Positions 15,057 through 24,311 of a stretch of DNA of 32,062 nt are shown here, in pieces. The position numbers and the translations under genes are program-made. How positions within the stretch are numbered: the first letter of the stretch is position 1; every line of letters starts with the position of its first letter. The stretch spans positions 1 to 32,062 of IMG/VR virus record IMGVR_UViG_3300025168_000360. One strand, 5' to 3'. The DNA is from a virus. The notes beneath the pieces were generated by a model. That model saw only the letters and a program-made list of their open reading frames with translations, was not told the origin of the DNA and searched no databases.

Positions 15057-15823
15057 TGTCTGTATTTAATCCGTTAGATAGTGTTAGTAATAAGGTCTAC
15101 GACAAGTTTACTAACATAATGAAACTTACTGAGTACAAAGGTAATTTCAACGGCATTAGGGTTACTGAGGAAAATGCCGTTGTACTACGTGGTGACTGTA
15201 CTATATCTGAAGGTTATAACATGGCCTCGCAGGTTAGTAGTCACCCTGTATATAGGGCTGAAGATGTCACTGACAGTGTTAGGCCTGCTGACTTTGTTAT
15301 TTCACTTACATCACTATCGTCTGACGCTTCAATGAGTTACTTCGATACACTACAATCTCTATCTAACTCCCCTCTTGGGGGGTTTACTAGGAATGTTATT
15401 AATGCTTTCCAGGATGATGATAAGGATATGTTTGAGTCCAGATCACAAAGAGTCTTCGCTCAGCTTAGAAAGTGGTGGCAAGAAGGCACTCCTTTGGAGC
15501 TTGATACCGTTTATGATGTAAATGGATTTAAAGATACAAGCGGTAAGACATCGGCGTTTATTATTACGTCTTGTAACATACCTCGTAATAAAGATATTGG
15601 CTCTAGAGCAATTAAGTTTACCTTGCAGCTAAAGCAAATTAAGTTTGCTGAGATGGAAGAGGTTGCTATGCCTTTGTACTCTTATAGTAAGGGGACGACA
15701 CCTTCTGATATAACTCCTAGCTCAAACAAAACAAAAGAGCAGGATGACACTGTAAAAGAAGGTAAAGACTTACTAGATCAGTACAATGACAACGGCGGTA
15801 ACTTACCGAATATTTTTAATTAG
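15056..15823 (+). CDS. Dit-like baseplate protein
   Basis: The product has 255 residues. The block LRKWWQEGTPLELDTVYDV followed by AFIITSCNIPRNKDIGSRA and IKFTLQLKQIKFAE is the pattern of Dit-like phage tail proteins, which form the ring that joins tube and baseplate. It begins immediately after the tape measure, the expected place. The C-terminal ~50 residues are polar and low in complexity (SDITPSSNKTKEQDD), likely a flexible tail. Confidence comes from the central block and gene order; the N-terminal part is less distinctive. Confidence 0.75.
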   Translation: MSVFNPLDSVSNKVYDKFTNIMKLTEYKGNFNGIRVTEENAVVLRGDCTISEGYNMASQVSSHPVYRAEDVTDSVRPADFVISLTSLSSDASMSYFDTLQSLSNSPLGGFTRNVINAFQDDDKDMFESRSQRVFAQLRKWWQEGTPLELDTVYDVNGFKDTSGKTSAFIITSCNIPRNKDIGSRAIKFTLQLKQIKFAEMEEVAMPLYSYSKGTTPSDITPSSNKTKEQDDTVKEGKDLLDQYNDNGGNLPNIFN

Positions 15824-15831
15824 AGGTTTAT

Positions 15832-16173
15832 ATGAACGTATATGAGATGCCTGTCACAGCAAAACAAACTAGTAAGTATGTTTTTACTACTAACTTAGAC
15901 GGCAAGAATTATAACTTTGAATTTTGTTACAACAAAAGAATCGACACATATCACTTTTCAGTACTTGATCAAAACGGACAAGCAATAATAGCAAACCAAG
16001 CTTGTCTTTCGTATGTCAGTGGACTGACTAAAAAGTTCGCTATTGATAATCTACTTCCATTTGGTGACTTATGGGTGGCTGACCCTACTGGAAAGTACAA
16101 AGACCCTGGCGTTATTGATTTTGGTCTTGTTGTTTCTGCTTTCTACCTAAGTATACGTGATGAGGTAGTATGA
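15832..16173 (+). CDS. Baseplate plug protein (Pam3 gp18-like)
   Basis: The product has 113 residues, a small beta-barrel type protein with the segments YVFTTNLDGKNYNFEFCYNK and IDTYHFSVLDQNGQAI, then a loop with LLPFGDLWVADPTG. This pattern is the one of the small plug protein of simple contractile baseplates described in cyanophage Pam3. It would close the tube lumen near the hub. The stop codon overlaps the hub start (ATGA), so the two are translated together. GAGG just upstream gives a ribosome site. Confidence 0.75.
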   Translation: MNVYEMPVTAKQTSKYVFTTNLDGKNYNFEFCYNKRIDTYHFSVLDQNGQAIIANQACLSYVSGLTKKFAIDNLLPFGDLWVADPTGKYKDPGVIDFGLVVSAFYLSIRDEVV

Positions 16174-17369
16174 GTTATCTTAACAGAGAAATAACGGGTG
16201 CAGATACTAATATTGCAGCTCAAAAAGCTAGAGATATCGCTAATCGAAACTCTATAACTGGCGTCCCTAAATATCAAAGAGCTTATAGACTTGAAGTAGG
16301 TTCACCTAAAATTCAAGAGGTTTATAAGTCTGCTGACGAGATGTACCCTGATCAGGCTGACCCTGAAAGGCGTAAATATATTCCACCAACAGAAGGTGGC
16401 GTAATAGATATCACAGATAAATTTGCTATAACTCCTGTAGACACCTCTATATCGGGTGCTCCCTACTGGCTTAACGGTAAGGCTCTTTGGCAAGATCACG
16501 AACTTGGTTTTAGAATACAGTTTGAAATAATGCAAAATGATAAGCCATCGAACAACTTTAATAAGATCAAAGTTTACAATCCACCTGAAGAATTTGTTAC
16601 AGCCTGCAACCAGGACGCTGCTACAGTTAAGCTTTTTTGTGGTTATGTGACTGAGCGTAAAATAGGTCAACTTCTTATAGGTAGTATTTCGTCTACAAAA
16701 TACGAATCGCAAGGGCCTGACCAATGCCTTACAATTTTTGTGGGGGATTTAGCTGGCACATTTGCGACTAGGCATATAAATAGAATTTTCTCAGCAAACT
16801 ATTCTTATGCTAACGTAGTAGAACACTTAGCTGATTACATTGTGAGAAATGATATAACTTTGCAAGGTGCTGATATACTATTCGATATCAATACAAAGCT
16901 TGGTAAAAACCTTACCATTAGTGGCGATGCTTATGAAAACCTTAAAAACATATGTAGATCGTACGGCTTTTCCGTATTTAAGTCTGCTGGTATGCTGAAG
17001 ATAAGACCTGCTACAATACTTTCAAGTTTTGAGACAGCGCAACAAGTAAAGATCAGTGACCAAAGTGGACTTATTGGAAAGCCTGAGTTTATCACTAAGA
17101 AAAAGGGTGGTGACGGACAGGGTGAGTCAGTTAAAACTATAAGATTTAAATGTCTTTTAGATACTGAAATACAGATAAGGACACGAATATTCTTAAGTTC
17201 TAAAGCATTTCCTACAGATATTACTTGTGTTGTGACATCTCAAAAAATTGAGGGTGATTCAATGGGTGGAGCTTGGTACAATATAATCACAGCAGATATC
17301 GTTCCAGCAGTAGGTCCATCAGATGTGATATTTCCTAATAGTAATAATACAGCAGGAGTTACTTCTTAA
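16170..17369 (+). CDS. Baseplate hub protein (gp27/gp44-like)
   Basis: The product has 399 residues. It lies between the plug and the spike, where the hub is encoded in simple myoviruses. The mid part (WQDHELGFRIQFEIMQNDK, then FNKIKVYNPP and VKLFCGYV) and the C-terminal half (LTISGDAYENLKNICRSYGF, then SAGMLKIRP) resemble phage hub proteins with tandem beta domains. Its trimer would hold the spike. It overlaps the upstream plug by 4 bases and the spike gene by one (TAATG). No lysozyme domain is present. Confidence 0.75.
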   Translation: MSYLNREITGADTNIAAQKARDIANRNSITGVPKYQRAYRLEVGSPKIQEVYKSADEMYPDQADPERRKYIPPTEGGVIDITDKFAITPVDTSISGAPYWLNGKALWQDHELGFRIQFEIMQNDKPSNNFNKIKVYNPPEEFVTACNQDAATVKLFCGYVTERKIGQLLIGSISSTKYESQGPDQCLTIFVGDLAGTFATRHINRIFSANYSYANVVEHLADYIVRNDITLQGADILFDINTKLGKNLTISGDAYENLKNICRSYGFSVFKSAGMLKIRPATILSSFETAQQVKISDQSGLIGKPEFITKKKGGDGQGESVKTIRFKCLLDTEIQIRTRIFLSSKAFPTDITCVVTSQKIEGDSMGGAWYNIITADIVPAVGPSDVIFPNSNNTAGVTS

Positions 17370-18082
17370 TGTCAGATTATGTATCAGAGTTAGACTTAAT
17401 TGAGTTAGCAGTAAGAAAAAACCTGTTAGATGTAAACACGGTCGTTCCAGCCTACGTGAATAGTTACAACAGCACAAAGCAGCAAGCTAATGTCACTGTT
17501 TCCATTGCTAGGGGCGTGGGGAATATGGTGTTTGACCCTATCAAGTTAGATGGTGTTAAGGTTGCTTTCCCTCGTGTTGGTAACTCAGGTTTTTCCTACA
17601 AAATTAAAAAGGGCGACCATGTACTTCTAGGTTTCTGTCAAAGAGATCTACGTAAGTTCAATCGTGCAGGTAGAGGCTACGGTCCTGAGTCTAACGACTT
17701 GTTTCCTATAAACAGTGCCATCATACTTGGTGGCTATGCTCCCGATGCTGACATGTTCTTCCAGCAAAACAATGCTACGGAAGTTGTGGGGGATAAAATA
17801 TTTATTGGTAAGCCCAGCGAGACTGGGCCAACTCTTAGCCCTCAAATTATAGCTACTGGGGTTCCAACACCTGCTACTGGACCTTCTAGCGCAAAGCAGT
17901 ACGGACCTTTAAATTTAGACTTGGTTTCTCTTTTGGTTGCACTAGTTGAAAATTTAATTGTTGCTGGATACGGCAATGATACTACACCAGCTTCAGCAAT
18001 GATAGGCGGTTTAGATGCGGTTACTAAAGGAAACCTCGAAAAAATTGCAGTAGCACTTAAAAAACTAAAAGTAGGAGGATAG
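17369..18082 (+). CDS. Baseplate spike, Gp138 N-terminal type
   Basis: The product has 237 residues. Residues ~20-125 have the features of the Gp138 N-terminal OB-like domain of phage phi92 and relatives: a V-P-A-Y-V segment, TVSIARGVG, VKVAFPRVGNSGF, KKGDHVLLGFCQRDL and the closing SAIILGGYAPDAD. The remaining ~110 residues contain Gly/Thr/Pro-rich turns and then helix (LVSLLVALVENLIVAG). The spike is a membrane-piercing needle tip; it is short, so any enzymatic or PAAR tip is absent or separate. Start is coupled to the hub gene. Confidence 0.8.
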   Translation: MSDYVSELDLIELAVRKNLLDVNTVVPAYVNSYNSTKQQANVTVSIARGVGNMVFDPIKLDGVKVAFPRVGNSGFSYKIKKGDHVLLGFCQRDLRKFNRAGRGYGPESNDLFPINSAIILGGYAPDADMFFQQNNATEVVGDKIFIGKPSETGPTLSPQIIATGVPTPATGPSSAKQYGPLNLDLVSLLVALVENLIVAGYGNDTTPASAMIGGLDAVTKGNLEKIAVALKKLKVGG

Positions 18083-18083
18083 A

Positions 18084-18497
18084 ATGTCAGATATTTTTGT
18101 AAGTAGAGAGACAAACGACATTGTCTTTGACTCAGGTGATATCGTGTTCACCTCCGACTTAGGCTTTCCTGAGACAATGCGACAAAGAATAAAAGCCAAG
18201 CTCAACACATTTCTTGGGGAGTATTTTTTAGATGACAGAGATAACCCCCAGGTTGGTGTACCTTACTATCAGAAGCTTTTCGTAGATAAACAAGCTACTG
18301 CAAAGCTAGCTGATAACGTATTTCGTGCAGCTATATTAAGTATAGATGGCGTAACAGAGATAAATGATTTAAAATTTATTTTAAATTCAAGAACAAGAGA
18401 AATGACTGTGGACTTCAAGGTGAAAGCCACCGATGGCGGTGAAACTGTCGATGTAATAGACTCGGCAATATTAGGTCAATTTAACATAGGTGCATAA
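18084..18497 (+). CDS. gp25-like baseplate wedge protein
   Basis: The product has 137 residues. It starts with beta strands (IFVSRETNDIVFDSGDI) and continues with PETMRQRIKAKLNTFLGEYF and LDDRDNPQVGVPYYQ, the pattern of the gp25/DUF2634-type wedge proteins that help lock sheath to baseplate. AGGAGG overlapping the previous stop codon is one of the strongest ribosome sites in the window. Its C-terminal part has beta strands ending in the acidic segment DGGETVDVIDSAIL. The gene is followed at once by baseplate J. Confidence 0.78.
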   Translation: MSDIFVSRETNDIVFDSGDIVFTSDLGFPETMRQRIKAKLNTFLGEYFLDDRDNPQVGVPYYQKLFVDKQATAKLADNVFRAAILSIDGVTEINDLKFILNSRTREMTVDFKVKATDGGETVDVIDSAILGQFNIGA

Positions 18498-18498
18498 C

Positions 18499-20055
18499 AT
18501 GGCTGGAATAAATAATAGTGGCTTTACGCCAAAGAGTTTTTCGCAAATAAGAGATAGTATCGCTTCAAAAATTAGATCAGCTTTTGGTACTATTGACCCT
18601 CAAACTGGCGAAGTGACAAACATGGATTTGTCTCCAACCTCCAGGCTAGGCCAACTTACTGACATTGTTTCTACTGAAATTGAGTCGGTATGGGACGCAG
18701 TACAGGCTACTTATAACTCACGTTACCCAGACTTAGCATCAGGTAATAACTTAGACCAAGTAGTATCTATCACAAATACAGTCAGAAGACCTGCTCAGTT
18801 CAGCCTTGTTTCCTGTTACATGATGTCTGACAATGCAAATGTTGCGATTAGTTCTAACCAGCTTGTCGGTAAGAATATTGTTGGAGATGCCGAGCAGTTC
18901 TCAAGCGGTGTTGATGTAAACATCGGGGAAGATTTTATTATAATCTATCCAGATGATGCTTGTGACGAGGGCACTGTACAACTTAAGTGGCAAGGTAGTG
19001 ATTTAAATAAAATCACAATAGGCTTTGAAGACGATGTATCTACCATAAAAGCTGCCCTTGAAGATATGGAACTAGTTGCTGACAATAACGGCGTAAACGT
19101 ACTTGGGGGATTAAACTACGGTTACATCCTTATAGAGTTTCTTGATACTACCTTAGCTGTCAAAAAGCCTGAAGTTTTAGATAATTCTCTTAAGAGATAT
19201 GGAGATGACTTAGATTGTTTCGCTTACTACTCTTCTGATACTGCGATTACATTTACAGGCGACTCCTCACAAGGAAGGTCTATCCCTGCTCTATCAGTAA
19301 AAGAAGTAATAAGTTCTGATGTAAACTTTAGTGCGTGTATTAACTTAGAGCCTGGCGTTCCTGGTGTTCCTAGGGAGACTGATGCGCAGTTAAGAATAAG
19401 AAGAAAGCAAGACTTACAAAAAGTAGGCGAAGTAACACCTTCAGGCATTAAGTCTGCTGTTGCGGCATTGCCAAACGTAAGAAACGTTTTTGTATTACAA
19501 AATGATACAGCTAACACGGATTCAGAAGGTAGGCCTGCTCATAGTTTTGAAGTTTACTGTGATTCTGATGACGATATGAATGACCGTATTGCACAGACAA
19601 TTTATAATTCAAAGCCTATAGGTATAGGTGTGGTATCTACTGCTGGAGCTGGAGCTGTAAAAGAAGGGCAAGCATTAAACGTAAATAATGTTTTTGAAAC
19701 AATACCTTTCTCTAGACCAGAAGGCGTACTTGTTTATATCCATATAGACTTAACTACTGTGCCTGACTTCTGGCAAGCTGACACTGCTGAAGACCAGATC
19801 AAGCAAAACTTAATAGCTTATTTTGAAGATAGATACGAAATAGTAGATACTGGATATCAAAGAACAGTTTACGAGCACTCTATGTATACCCCAGTCAACG
19901 TAACAATAGGTATTGCTGACCTTGAGATAAAGTTGTCTAGCACATTACCTAGCGATGCAAGTGATGCTAACGAATACACGGAGACAAGTATACCTCTACC
20001 AATAGATAAGTATGCTTATGTAACAACAGAGTCAATTTTCATTCAGGTCGATTAA
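18499..20055 (+). CDS. Baseplate J-type wedge protein
   Basis: The product has 518 residues from ATG 18499, one base after the previous stop codon; a GTG at 18490 is possible but the AGG site at about 18487 suits the ATG better. The N-terminus (SQIRDSIASKIRSAFG, then LSPTSRLGQLTDIVS) and the core VPRETDAQLRIRRKQDLQ at about residue 290 followed by SGIKSAVAALPNV are classic baseplate J. With the gp25-like and DUF2612 proteins it forms the wedge that triggers sheath contraction. The length is usual for this family. Confidence 0.9.
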   Translation: MAGINNSGFTPKSFSQIRDSIASKIRSAFGTIDPQTGEVTNMDLSPTSRLGQLTDIVSTEIESVWDAVQATYNSRYPDLASGNNLDQVVSITNTVRRPAQFSLVSCYMMSDNANVAISSNQLVGKNIVGDAEQFSSGVDVNIGEDFIIIYPDDACDEGTVQLKWQGSDLNKITIGFEDDVSTIKAALEDMELVADNNGVNVLGGLNYGYILIEFLDTTLAVKKPEVLDNSLKRYGDDLDCFAYYSSDTAITFTGDSSQGRSIPALSVKEVISSDVNFSACINLEPGVPGVPRETDAQLRIRRKQDLQKVGEVTPSGIKSAVAALPNVRNVFVLQNDTANTDSEGRPAHSFEVYCDSDDDMNDRIAQTIYNSKPIGIGVVSTAGAGAVKEGQALNVNNVFETIPFSRPEGVLVYIHIDLTTVPDFWQADTAEDQIKQNLIAYFEDRYEIVDTGYQRTVYEHSMYTPVNVTIGIADLEIKLSSTLPSDASDANEYTETSIPLPIDKYAYVTTESIFIQVD

Positions 20056-20064
20056 GGAATTGAA

Positions 20065-23000
20065 ATGGTAAAACAATTAGAAAAGATAGATCACGTTGTT
20101 GAGTCAAAGAAAAACTATTTATCTCAATATCAAAATTCAACAAACTTTAATAGATTATCCGATGCGTTTCTTGAAGAGTTAAAAGAGCTAGAAGACGTTA
20201 TTGGGGATTGGCCTGAAGATTTAGACCTTGCCACTGCTGAAGGCATTAACCTAGACTACTGGGCTGATCTACTAGATTCGGACGTAAAGCCTTACGCAGA
20301 GGGTTTTAGGCCTTCTGACGACGAAACTTTTAGAGCTTTACTATACGCTATTGTTGGGGCGTACAATTCTAACGGTACGGCTAGAGCTATTCAAGAAACA
20401 TTATTAAATGTTCTTCAAGCTGACAGAGTTTACATTGATGACAACGGTGATGGCTCATTCTCTTTTGAAGTGGATAATCCTAAGTATATTTTTGGTAAAG
20501 AATTGATTGCAAATATTGTGAGACTTTCTAAGCCTGTTGGAGTTAGTTTCCTTGGTTATACGGTATCAAACCAGTATGACGAACCGATTTTTGGTTTTGA
20601 TACTGACCCTGAGCAAAATGTTTTTGGATTTGCTTGTATAGCTGGCTCTTGGTCGGCTACAGGATATTGGGAAAATTATAGATTTGCCCCTTACAATTCT
20701 TTGGATACTGCTGAAAGAATGACATACAATATGAATAATAACTTAGGAACAGCTTCTTTAGATATTATTCAGCCAAAAACAATAGCTGACGATTCTGAAT
20801 TTAACGGTAAAGACTTTATTGATGATGTTATGAATGAGTTCAACGGCGTTATTGGTGCTCGTATTGGTTATGAGACAGAGTCCTTTCAAGACCCACCGAT
20901 CATACAACAACCATTACAAACTGCACAATACAATGAGTTTGAAATAGACCCTAGCGAGATAGTCATATCTGGCGATTCTGGCTTTTCTATCGTCAATCAG
21001 AGTAATGTTATTCCTTCTACTTCAACTTCAGGACAGACTCAGGCTTTCATTAGATCTAAATTAAATCCTGGTGTTGGAGGAAACTATTCAAAGGGAGCTA
21101 TGGCGGCTTTTGAAATAGATTTTGGCAATGATTCTGCTCCACGTAATGCTATAAAAGCAAACTTTGACCAGGCCCTAGCTTTAGGTGATTATCTTGGTTT
21201 TATAGATCAATGGGACCAACAATGGATTTTCAAGGCATTATATGCGTATGACGAAGTTGAAATAAAAGGCAAATTACTTATCTGTAAAGTCGGTATTGAT
21301 CTTAACCGTGGTAGCTCTGACTTGTGGGTAAATGGGGAAAACGTAAAGTACAGTAATATTCTTTCTGGCGGCACTGCTACTATATTTTCATCGCCATCAG
21401 ATTTTCTAGCTAAGAATCCTAATGGCTTTTCCATTGGTTTCAACCCAGTAGATGTAGAGTTCCCACCTATAGCAAAGCGTGTAGAGCCCTACTATACAAA
21501 TGAAAATAAAAACTCTTTATATAAAGGCATTAATTTCTTTCTACCTTATGGGGAGGCAGAAGTTTTTAAGGCAGAGTTAGAATCCAACTTTAATGTAGGT
21601 GACACACTTACAATTTTTGATAACGAAAATAACAGGTTGGACTTTACAAGAACGACTGGCTCTACAAATAGAATTATAAGGCCAGGTAACTTTGATTGGG
21701 CATCTAGTAAAACCATTAATTCTAGATCTCTTGATGGAAACCCTACAAGTCAAATATCGGTCCCTTTACCTCTAGCCTCCGCAGCGGAAGAGGCAGTGTA
21801 CCCAGGGGTGTTTAACCTAGCGATGTATATATATATTGAATCCAGTAGTATTAACGACACAGGAAGTACAGCCGACCTGAACGTCAATGTCTACAATAAT
21901 ATTACCTCACCTAAGTACAGTGATATTTATTTAGGCGTGCAAAGGTTTTGTAACGCTAAAGGTGCTAAAATGAAATTTATTAGCCCTTACGGAAATGAAA
22001 TTACTCTTGTAAATAAAAAATTAAACGCTACGTTAATTACTATGCAAGAACTAGATTTCGGAAATAATACAGACTTTATATCTTCAATACAGTTCCCTAT
22101 AAAGTCTATGAATGAAACAGCTAACGTAGACATCTATGTTGATGGAATATTAAAAACAAACTTTACCAATATACCACGTTGGCAATGGAGATACGAAACT
22201 TATAATGTTTATGAAAACCCTGATAATTTTTCTAGTAACTATATAGAAGATTATGCAGCTATTCAGCAACTTGCTAGAACAAACTTAGCATTAGAGATTG
22301 ATTCAGAGACTAACAGACAACAAAGTGTTTTTGGCGATAGATTAGGTATGGAGCTTAAAGACCAAGGCGTAATGATTCAATTTTGGGATTACTTTACAAG
22401 CTCTAACATGGGTACAGTTAAATTTAATGGTCTTGAAATGTCTCCTAGACAAGCACTTGCAAGGTTTAAAGGTTTTGAAGTCACAGACAGTTCTAGTTGG
22501 TCTATCAATAACCCTAACGGACTTATAGAAAGTGACATTCCTCTGTCTAAACAGGAAAGCGCAGGGTTTCAACAACTAGACTACATATGGCCTTTAGCAC
22601 CTGCAATGACTTCAATTAATAGAATCGAAGTAGCTACAGAGAGCAACCCTGATGGGGGATACTGGAGTGTGTTACGTTTTTATTGTGACCTTTTTGATTA
22701 CAACAACTTCTTAACAAAAATTAAAAACAAGCTTGGTCTTGCTGGAATATCTGGTGACAATATCGAAGTAGTCGATAAAGGCGGTAATTTGCTGAAGCTT
22801 ACATTAAACTCTTCAGGTCGAGATGATTATATTTTCTTGGATATTAACTCCGATACAACTATAAATTACCAACAGGGAGGCTACGCAACAGTAAACGTTC
22901 TTTTAGCTACTGCTTCTGACCGATTTGGTCCTTACGTTAAAACTCCTGAGCTTGACATTGAATTTGGTGGCACTGTGATTGATGACACTTCTACAATCAA

Positions 23001-23406
23001 TTTCATGTCTTATCAGCAATCTACATTCAATGGTGTTGTTTATAGTGACTTAGATGATTTTAATACAAATAATCCTTTTGGTATTATATCCACAGAAATA
23101 CCTACTAAAAATCAATGGATTTTTGAAAATCTAACGACTTTTGACTCTTGTAGCTATGAAGTGTTTTCTGATTATTATAAGATGACTATAAAACTTAAAG
23201 ATATATCTTTTGATTACGCAGTAGGATTTAGAAACAGGCAGCCACAAGTATTAACTGCTCTTAATACTGAGCAATTAGCCGAGCTTAATGTTGATGATAC
23301 TAGTAATGTTGATTACTTAATCAAGACTGTAGAAGACAATGATGATGCTCCACAAGAAGGTTATGCTCTTAAGGGTGGTGGCCGTTTATCAATATTTAAT
23401 GTTTAG
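20065..23406 (+). CDS. DUF2612 baseplate wedge protein with a large C-terminal extension
   Basis: The product has 1113 residues. Residues 1-190 fit DUF2612 (tail protein I-like): LDYWADLLDSDVKPY, then ETFRALLYAIVGAYNSNG and RLSKPVGVSFLGY. Such proteins are usually about 200 residues, so roughly 900 are an extension. In it I see similar modules near residues ~450, ~815 and ~1002: NPNGFSI, NNPNGLIESDIP and NNPFGIISTEIP, the last two each preceded by an FNG segment about 25-35 residues before. Other parts are Asn/Ser-rich and beta-like. The extension may be a fibre or a support for the fibres encoded next. No signal or enzyme motif is visible. The first part is confident, the rest is not. Confidence 0.8.
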   Translation: MVKQLEKIDHVVESKKNYLSQYQNSTNFNRLSDAFLEELKELEDVIGDWPEDLDLATAEGINLDYWADLLDSDVKPYAEGFRPSDDETFRALLYAIVGAYNSNGTARAIQETLLNVLQADRVYIDDNGDGSFSFEVDNPKYIFGKELIANIVRLSKPVGVSFLGYTVSNQYDEPIFGFDTDPEQNVFGFACIAGSWSATGYWENYRFAPYNSLDTAERMTYNMNNNLGTASLDIIQPKTIADDSEFNGKDFIDDVMNEFNGVIGARIGYETESFQDPPIIQQPLQTAQYNEFEIDPSEIVISGDSGFSIVNQSNVIPSTSTSGQTQAFIRSKLNPGVGGNYSKGAMAAFEIDFGNDSAPRNAIKANFDQALALGDYLGFIDQWDQQWIFKALYAYDEVEIKGKLLICKVGIDLNRGSSDLWVNGENVKYSNILSGGTATIFSSPSDFLAKNPNGFSIGFNPVDVEFPPIAKRVEPYYTNENKNSLYKGINFFLPYGEAEVFKAELESNFNVGDTLTIFDNENNRLDFTRTTGSTNRIIRPGNFDWASSKTINSRSLDGNPTSQISVPLPLASAAEEAVYPGVFNLAMYIYIESSSINDTGSTADLNVNVYNNITSPKYSDIYLGVQRFCNAKGAKMKFISPYGNEITLVNKKLNATLITMQELDFGNNTDFISSIQFPIKSMNETANVDIYVDGILKTNFTNIPRWQWRYETYNVYENPDNFSSNYIEDYAAIQQLARTNLALEIDSETNRQQSVFGDRLGMELKDQGVMIQFWDYFTSSNMGTVKFNGLEMSPRQALARFKGFEVTDSSSWSINNPNGLIESDIPLSKQESAGFQQLDYIWPLAPAMTSINRIEVATESNPDGGYWSVLRFYCDLFDYNNFLTKIKNKLGLAGISGDNIEVVDKGGNLLKLTLNSSGRDDYIFLDINSDTTINYQQGGYATVNVLLATASDRFGPYVKTPELDIEFGGTVIDDTSTINFMSYQQSTFNGVVYSDLDDFNTNNPFGIISTEIPTKNQWIFENLTTFDSCSYEVFSDYYKMTIKLKDISFDYAVGFRNRQPQVLTALNTEQLAELNVDDTSNVDYLIKTVEDNDDAPQEGYALKGGGRLSIFNV

Positions 23407-23413
23407 GTGAATT

Positions 23414-24310
23414 ATGACTTTACAAATAGATGATGTCAAATGGGCTAATGACCCTTCTTCTTTGAAACTTGATGCCACATCTAACCAAAGAATAAGAGGC
23501 TGGGACACTAATGATGGTACAGCAGAAGGTAGACCCGACAGGCCTACTCTTCAGCATACTAATGGATGGAAGTACGCAGTTTATAAATGGCTTCAATATA
23601 TAAGCTCAATACGTAATCCTTTAGGGACGATTATTAGGTCTGATTTAACAGAAGATCAATTTTACCAAGAACGTGATGAGAACCAATGGGTTCTTATGGA
23701 TGGCAGATCTATAGCTGGCTCTGCACTATCTGCTATTACAGGAGAGCTCAACATCCCCGATGCTAGAGGTAATGTTTTAATTATGGGGGGTGAAAACTCC
23801 GACCCTAGTGTTGAAACTTTACTTTACCCAGGACAGACAGTAGAAGACAATGCCAGTCTTGATTCTGTAACTTTAACAGCTCCAGTGGGTGATGAAGCGT
23901 ATGAGCTAGGTAGATCAATAGTTGATATATCTGGAGTTAATTTTACGGGTACAACAAATACGGCATTTGCAAGAGACTATATATATAGTGGATTTAGAAA
24001 TATTCAAGATCTACAAAAAAGACAGCTAAACAACGGCATGTACCATAACACAGGACCAACATATAGATTGCTTCTAGGCGATACCAACGACCCTAATAAT
24101 GATGATACAAGGCCTGTTAATTTTAGTGGTAACGTATCTCACTCTCATAGTTTTACAGGTAAGTATGTGAACTCAACAATGTCATCGCCTACTTTAACAG
24201 TCACTACAGATACAAACGTAAAAGAAGTATACAACAACAGAAGAGATTTCCAATTAAACAAGTTTAACCCTAAAGTTAGATGCTGTAATTATTTTATAAG
24301 GATTAATTAA
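23414..24310 (+). CDS. Tail-collar fibre protein, paralogue 1 of 3
   Basis: The product has 298 residues. The N-terminus has VKWANDPSSLK, then a GW-with-DG segment (RGWDTNDGTAEG) and HTNGWKYAVYKWLQY. The middle is a phage tail-collar-like segment, GTIIRSDL then WVLMDGRSIAGS and NIPDARGNVL, typical of short tail fibres. The C-terminus ends in CCNYFIRIN. The same plan is repeated in the next two genes, showing a tandem triplication followed by strong divergence of the central receptor-facing part. The ribosome site is GTTTAGGTGAA. Binding partner: probably the baseplate wedge or hub, with the C-terminus outward. The receptor is not predictable. Confidence 0.78.
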   Translation: MTLQIDDVKWANDPSSLKLDATSNQRIRGWDTNDGTAEGRPDRPTLQHTNGWKYAVYKWLQYISSIRNPLGTIIRSDLTEDQFYQERDENQWVLMDGRSIAGSALSAITGELNIPDARGNVLIMGGENSDPSVETLLYPGQTVEDNASLDSVTLTAPVGDEAYELGRSIVDISGVNFTGTTNTAFARDYIYSGFRNIQDLQKRQLNNGMYHNTGPTYRLLLGDTNDPNNDDTRPVNFSGNVSHSHSFTGKYVNSTMSSPTLTVTTDTNVKEVYNNRRDFQLNKFNPKVRCCNYFIRIN

Positions 24311-24311
24311 A

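Noticed and set aside
16302-16724. 140-codon reading frame on the - strand within the hub gene
   Set aside because: It is fully covered by a well-supported + strand gene and has a biased, Arg/Phe/Leu-rich composition typical of an antisense shadow.
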